A stretch of DNA of 7,362 nt from RGIG8775 sp045660295 (lineage in GTDB: Bacteria > Bacillota > Clostridia > Oscillospirales > CAG-272): assembly GCA_045660295.1 (NCBI GenBank), contig JAZRDN010000010.1, positions 1 to 7,362 on the forward strand. Direction: 5' to 3'. Each line of letters opens with the position of its first letter. The first letter of the stretch is position 1. The notes beneath the pieces were generated by a model that was given only the letters and a program-made list of their open reading frames with translations, ran no database searches and was not told the origin of the DNA. The position numbers were made by a program, and so were the translations under genes. Of this stretch, positions 4,725 through 7,362 are shown one piece after another.

Positions 4725-6461
4725 ATGCTAAAAAGATTTGTCAAATACTACAAGCCGCACAAAAGGATGCTTGCCCTCGATATGCTGGCGGCGCTCTTGA
4801 TCTCGGTCATCGGTATGGTCTACCCGATCGTTACGAACAAGATGCTTAACGAATACATACCGAATAAGATGTACGCGACCATCGTTTATGCCGGCCTTAT
4901 CGTGCTCGGTCTCTACCTTCTACGTCTTTTGCTGAGATATTTCGTTCAGTACTATGGCCACGTGATCGGAGTTAAGATGCAGTCGCAGATGCGTATCGAC
5001 CTTTTCGGACATCTTGAAAAGCTCCCTTTCAAGTTTTACGATAACAACGAGACCGGAAAGATAATGACCAGGATCACAAGCGACCTTTTTGAGGTCTGCG
5101 AGCTTGCGCATCACGGTCCTGAGAACCTGCTTATCAGCTCGGTCATGATCGTTCTGTCATTCACCTATCTCTTCTCTATCGACAAGCTTCTGACCCTTAT
5201 AATCTTCGCCTGCGTTCCTATCCTCGTTGTGGTTACGGTGTATTTCAGACGCTCGATGAAGCGCGCATTTGACGATAGACGAAAGAGCAACGCCATAATT
5301 AACGCATCGGTCGAAAGCAGCGTTACCGGTATCCGAGTTACCAAGGCGTACACTAACTCACAGCGCGAGATCGAGAAGTTCAAGCGCGGGGACGACGAGT
5401 TCGTTGAAAGCTCGGCAAGAGCCTACTCCGCTATGGCGAAATTCCACGCATCGACCTCTTTTGTAACCGATATTTTTAACGTTTTCATTCTTATAGCGGG
5501 CGGACTTTTCCTCTACGCGGGCAGGATCTCCTTCGGAGATTACTCCACATTTATCGTATCGGTCAATCTCTTTATCAGCCCGGTCAACACGCTTATCGGC
5601 TTTATGGAGCAGTTCCAGAACGGAGCGAGCGGCTTCCGTCGCTTTATCGAAATTATGGACGAAGAGCCCGAGACCAACAGACCCGGCGCCAAGGAGCTTA
5701 AGAGCGTTGAGGGTGAGATCGAATTCAAGGATCTTTCCTACTCCTACGAGACGAAAAGCGAGGTTTTACGCGACGTCAACCTTAAAATTGGCAAGGGCAA
5801 GAAGCTCGCACTCGTCGGCCCGTCGGGTGGCGGAAAGACAACGCTTTGCCACATTCTCCCGAGATTCTACGAGCTTGAGGAGGGCTCGGGTGCCGTGCTT
5901 ATTGACGGCGTCGATATGAAGGATTATACCCTCGAATCGATAAGAAAAAATATAGGCATCGTTCAGCAGGACGTCTTTCTCTTCGTCGGCACGATCCGCG
6001 ATAATATTCTCTACGGCCGCCCCGACGCGACCGAGGAGGAGATGATCACCGCGGCTAAGCGCGCCAATATCCACGACTACGTTATGACCCTCGAGAACGG
6101 CTACGACACCGAGATCGGTGAGCGCGGCGTCAAGCTCTCCGGCGGTCAGAAGCAAAGAATCAGCATCGCGCGAGTGTTCCTTAAGGACCCCGCGATCCTT
6201 ATTCTCGACGAGGCGACAAGCGCCCTCGACAACACCACTGAGGTGCTTATCCAGCAGTCGCTCGACGAGCTCTGCCGCGGCAGAACCACCCTCGTCGTTG
6301 CCCATAGACTCTCGACGATCCGCTCCGCGGATGAGATCGCCGTCATCGTCGGCGGCACCGTTACCGAGCGCGGCACGCACGACGAGCTTATGGAAAAATG
6401 CGGAACCTATAGCGAGCTATATTCTCTTCAGTTCCGCGATAACGATACGTTTGATTTATGA
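4725..6461 (+). CDS. ABC half-transporter, exporter type (membrane domain fused to ATPase)
   Basis: The 578-residue protein has the MsbA/LmrA-like layout: a six-span membrane domain (about 1-310) followed by an ATPase domain (about 331-578). Seen in order: the intracellular coupling stretch YDNNETGKIMTRITSD (105-120), Walker A GPSGGGKT (365-372), Q-loop Q414/Q415, signature LSGGQKQR (471-478), Walker B ILILDE (491-496), D-loop SALD (499-502) and H527 in VVAHRLST. All catalytic residues are present. No second half-transporter gene is adjacent, so it probably works as a homodimer. The substrate may be a lipid, drug or peptide; there is no peptidase domain or neighbouring precursor peptide to favour a bacteriocin. 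Its stop overlaps the next start codon. Confidence 0.95.
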   Translation: MLKRFVKYYKPHKRMLALDMLAALLISVIGMVYPIVTNKMLNEYIPNKMYATIVYAGLIVLGLYLLRLLLRYFVQYYGHVIGVKMQSQMRIDLFGHLEKLPFKFYDNNETGKIMTRITSDLFEVCELAHHGPENLLISSVMIVLSFTYLFSIDKLLTLIIFACVPILVVVTVYFRRSMKRAFDDRRKSNAIINASVESSVTGIRVTKAYTNSQREIEKFKRGDDEFVESSARAYSAMAKFHASTSFVTDIFNVFILIAGGLFLYAGRISFGDYSTFIVSVNLFISPVNTLIGFMEQFQNGASGFRRFIEIMDEEPETNRPGAKELKSVEGEIEFKDLSYSYETKSEVLRDVNLKIGKGKKLALVGPSGGGKTTLCHILPRFYELEEGSGAVLIDGVDMKDYTLESIRKNIGIVQQDVFLFVGTIRDNILYGRPDATEEEMITAAKRANIHDYVMTLENGYDTEIGERGVKLSGGQKQRISIARVFLKDPAILILDEATSALDNTTEVLIQQSLDELCRGRTTLVVAHRLSTIRSADEIAVIVGGTVTERGTHDELMEKCGTYSELYSLQFRDNDTFDL

Positions 6462-6979
6462 TCGATCAAACCCTAAAATCAACGAAAATGCAAAGAATAG
6501 TAGTCATTGGTTGCCCCGGGAGCGGCAAAAGCACACTTTCGCGAAAGCTGCACAGCATAACAGGGATACCGCTTTATCACCTTGATATGATGTATTGGAA
6601 TGCGGATAAAACCACCGTAGAGAAGCACGTGTTTCTCGAGCGCTTATCCGCAGTCCTCGAAAAGGACGAGTGGATCATCGACGGCAATTACGCGTCTACG
6701 ATAGAAATGCGCGTAGCAGCCTGCGACACGGTGATCTTTCTCGACTGCCCGCCCGACCTTTGCCTTGATGGCATCAGAGAGCGCCGCGGAAAGCCAAGGA
6801 GCGATATGCCGTGGATCGAAGCCGAGGAGGATGCTGAGTTCCTCGAGTTCGTTAAAAGCTATAACGAGAAGCAAAGACCCACGGTCCTTGCCCTCCTCGA
6901 AAAGTACAGCGACAAAAGCATCATCATTTTGAAAAGCCGAGAGCAGGCAGCAGACTTTTTGAACGGAGAGAACCTGTGA
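6458..6979 (+). CDS. Adenylate-kinase-like P-loop protein (topology-modulation/FlaR-like family)
   Basis: A small cytoplasmic P-loop NTPase of 173 residues, or 163 if it starts at 6488. It has Walker A GCPGSGKST (18-26), an HLD motif (41-43) followed by YW, WIIDGNY (72-78), a hydrophobic strand ending FLD (94-96) and an Arg-rich lid-like stretch (RERRGKPRSDMP, 107-118). This order matches proteins annotated as adenylate kinase-related or DNA topology modulation protein; the true substrate of the family is uncertain. The ATG at 6458 overlaps the exporter stop as ATGA, favouring coupled translation. The in-frame ATG at 6488 (MQRIVVIGC) gives the N-terminus usual for relatives. Neither has a convincing ribosome site. 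A role in the exporter's function is not implied by the sequence. Confidence 0.85.
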   Translation: MIDQTLKSTKMQRIVVIGCPGSGKSTLSRKLHSITGIPLYHLDMMYWNADKTTVEKHVFLERLSAVLEKDEWIIDGNYASTIEMRVAACDTVIFLDCPPDLCLDGIRERRGKPRSDMPWIEAEEDAEFLEFVKSYNEKQRPTVLALLEKYSDKSIIILKSREQAADFLNGENL

Positions 6980-6993
6980 TCTGGCGAAATAAC

Positions 6994-7043
6994 GGGCTTG
7001 TTTAACCTTGTAAGAGAATAAAGCAAGCCCTTTATTATTGTTT
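6994..7043 (+). terminator. Probable terminator after the kinase-like gene
   Basis: GGGCTTG (6994-7000) pairs with CAAGCCC (7024-7030), extended by TTTA/TAAA (7001-7004 with 7019-7022) across one bulged G. The tail TTTATTATTGTTT is T-rich but interrupted. It begins 15 bases after the stop codon. The loop is long (14 bases), so it is a weaker candidate than the one at 4592. From here to 7145 I see no gene. Confidence 0.65.
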
Positions 7044-7145
7044 ATCCGGTCATTAAAAATCCCGAGTTAAAATGCAAACGCTGTAAAATCACTATCAGGC
7101 CCTTAAAAGTTACCCCTTAAAGCGAGCCGCTTTTCCAAAAAGCAA

Positions 7146-7163
7146 AAAAACTCGCGAGTTTTT
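7146..7163. repeat. Perfect 18-bp palindrome upstream of the tRNA promoter
   Basis: AAAAACTCGCGAGTTTTT is its own reverse complement and ends 11 bases before the -35 box of the tRNA promoter. It can fold as a 7-bp stem with a CGCG loop followed by T5, a weak bidirectional terminator that might stop read-through from the kinase gene. It also lies where an upstream regulatory site or UP element would sit. The choice is open. Confidence 0.5.
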
Positions 7164-7174
7164 CAAAAAAACTC

Positions 7175-7203
7175 TTGACAATTGCAAAAGTTAGTGATAT
7201 AAT
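7175..7203 (+). promoter_or_regulatory. Consensus promoter for tRNA-Pro
   Basis: TTGACA (7175-7180), a 17-base spacer and TATAAT (7198-7203) form a full-consensus promoter with a start near G7210. A-tracts just upstream (7164-7171) could add UP-element activity. Stable RNA genes commonly have promoters this strong. Confidence 0.88.
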
Positions 7204-7209
7204 ATATTA

Positions 7210-7244
7210 GGTTTTCACAAAAAAGGCTTTAAAAGCCGAAAACC
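7210..7244 (+). other. Folded 5' leader of the tRNA precursor
   Basis: GGTTTTC (7210-7216) pairs with GAAAACC (7238-7244), enclosing an inner hairpin GGCTT (7225-7229) / AAGCC (7233-7237). The structure starts at the predicted first base of the transcript and ends 11 bases before the mature tRNA, so RNase P should remove it. Confidence 0.6.
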
Positions 7245-7255
7245 AACAGAAATAT

Positions 7256-7331
7256 CTGGGTGTGGCGCAGTTGGTAGCGCGCTACCTTGGGGTGGTAGAG
7301 GCCGCAAGTTCAAGTCTTGTCACTCAGACCA
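7256..7331 (+). tRNA. tRNA-Pro, anticodon GGG, CCA encoded
   Basis: A complete 76-base cloverleaf. The acceptor stem is CTGGGTG (7256-7262) with CACTCAG (7321-7327, one G-U pair). The D arm is GCGC/GCGC (7265-7268, 7277-7280) with the loop AGTTGGTA. The anticodon arm is CTACC/GGTAG (7282-7286, 7294-7298) with loop TTGGGGT and anticodon GGG at 7289-7291. The variable loop is five bases. The T arm is GCAAG/CTTGT (7304-7308, 7316-7320) with loop TTCAAGT. The discriminator is A7328, followed by an encoded CCA. C1-G72 and A73 fit bacterial proline tRNAs. It reads CCC and CCU codons. It is a single-gene unit between its own promoter and terminator. Confidence 0.97.
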
Positions 7332-7362
7332 AAATCGGAGGTTCAATCGAACCTCCGATTTT
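7331..7362 (+). terminator. Intrinsic terminator directly after tRNA-Pro
   Basis: AAAATCGGAGGTTC (7331-7344) pairs perfectly with GAACCTCCGATTTT (7349-7362) around the loop AATC. The stem ends in a T-run cut by the window edge. The first A of the stem is also the last base of the encoded CCA, so there is essentially no spacer between tRNA and terminator. Confidence 0.9.

Noticed and set aside
5766..6380. A 204-codon minus-strand open frame opposite the exporter ATPase domain
   Set aside because: It mirrors conserved ABC motifs on the plus strand and shows no independent coding signal.
7044..7145. Search for a small gene or RNA between the kinase and the tRNA unit
   Set aside because: Only very short frames (for example a 4-codon one from an ATG near 7071) and no ribosome site or clear structure before the palindrome.
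7335..7358. Possible fragment of a second tRNA (GGTTCAATC resembles a T arm)
   Set aside because: The sequence is one perfect inverted repeat leading into a T-run and no other cloverleaf parts are present; a terminator explains it.

Overview
The window looks like chromosomal DNA from a Gram-positive anaerobe of class Clostridia (Bacillota), plausibly a gut Oscillospirales-type organism. This is an inference. It rests on AT-rich intergenic DNA around moderately GC coding sequence, strong AGGAGG-type ribosome sites, near-perfect TTGACA/TATAAT promoters, a Clostridia-style lipoprotein signal, and a Bacillus/Clostridium-type boxA in an rRNA leader. Nothing suggests a phage, transposon, CRISPR array or cargo island. 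It reads as ordinary core genome, bracketed by an rRNA operon start on the left and a tRNA gene on the right.

Left end (1-881). The minus strand at 1-188 carries the promoter and leader of an rRNA operon whose first gene, presumably 16S, lies off the left edge. Just upstream on the same strand is a small membrane-protein gene (314-685) with its own consensus promoter (736-764) and an intrinsic terminator (231-267). Diverging from it is a promoter (813-842) for a very acidic hypothetical protein (882-1307), which ends at a terminator (1318-1377).

Middle (1387-4624). A promoter at 1387-1415 opens a probable operon for polar amino-acid uptake: a lipoprotein binding protein (1473-2327), a permease overlapping it by one base (2327-2980), and the ATPase (3064-3870), separated from the permease by an 83-base spacer with hairpins. 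A DUF308/HdeD-like membrane protein (3947-4576) follows with no visible promoter or terminator in between. A strong terminator at 4592-4624 ends the unit. The three transport genes make a complete importer: the binding protein captures ligand at the membrane surface, a probable permease homodimer forms the channel, and the ATPase drives it.

Right (4646-7362). A promoter at 4646-4674 drives a single-chain ABC half-exporter (4725-6461), whose stop overlaps the start of an adenylate-kinase-like P-loop protein (6458-6979). A weaker terminator-like hairpin follows (6994-7043). After about 130 bases without a gene comes a stand-alone tRNA-Pro(GGG) unit: consensus promoter (7175-7203), folded 5' leader, tRNA (7256-7331) and an intrinsic terminator starting at the CCA end.

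I found no clear previously undescribed system. The most interesting items are the 5'-terminal stem-loops shared by several units, the divergent control region at 729-849, the acidic orphan protein, and lineage-specific changes in the transporter proteins.
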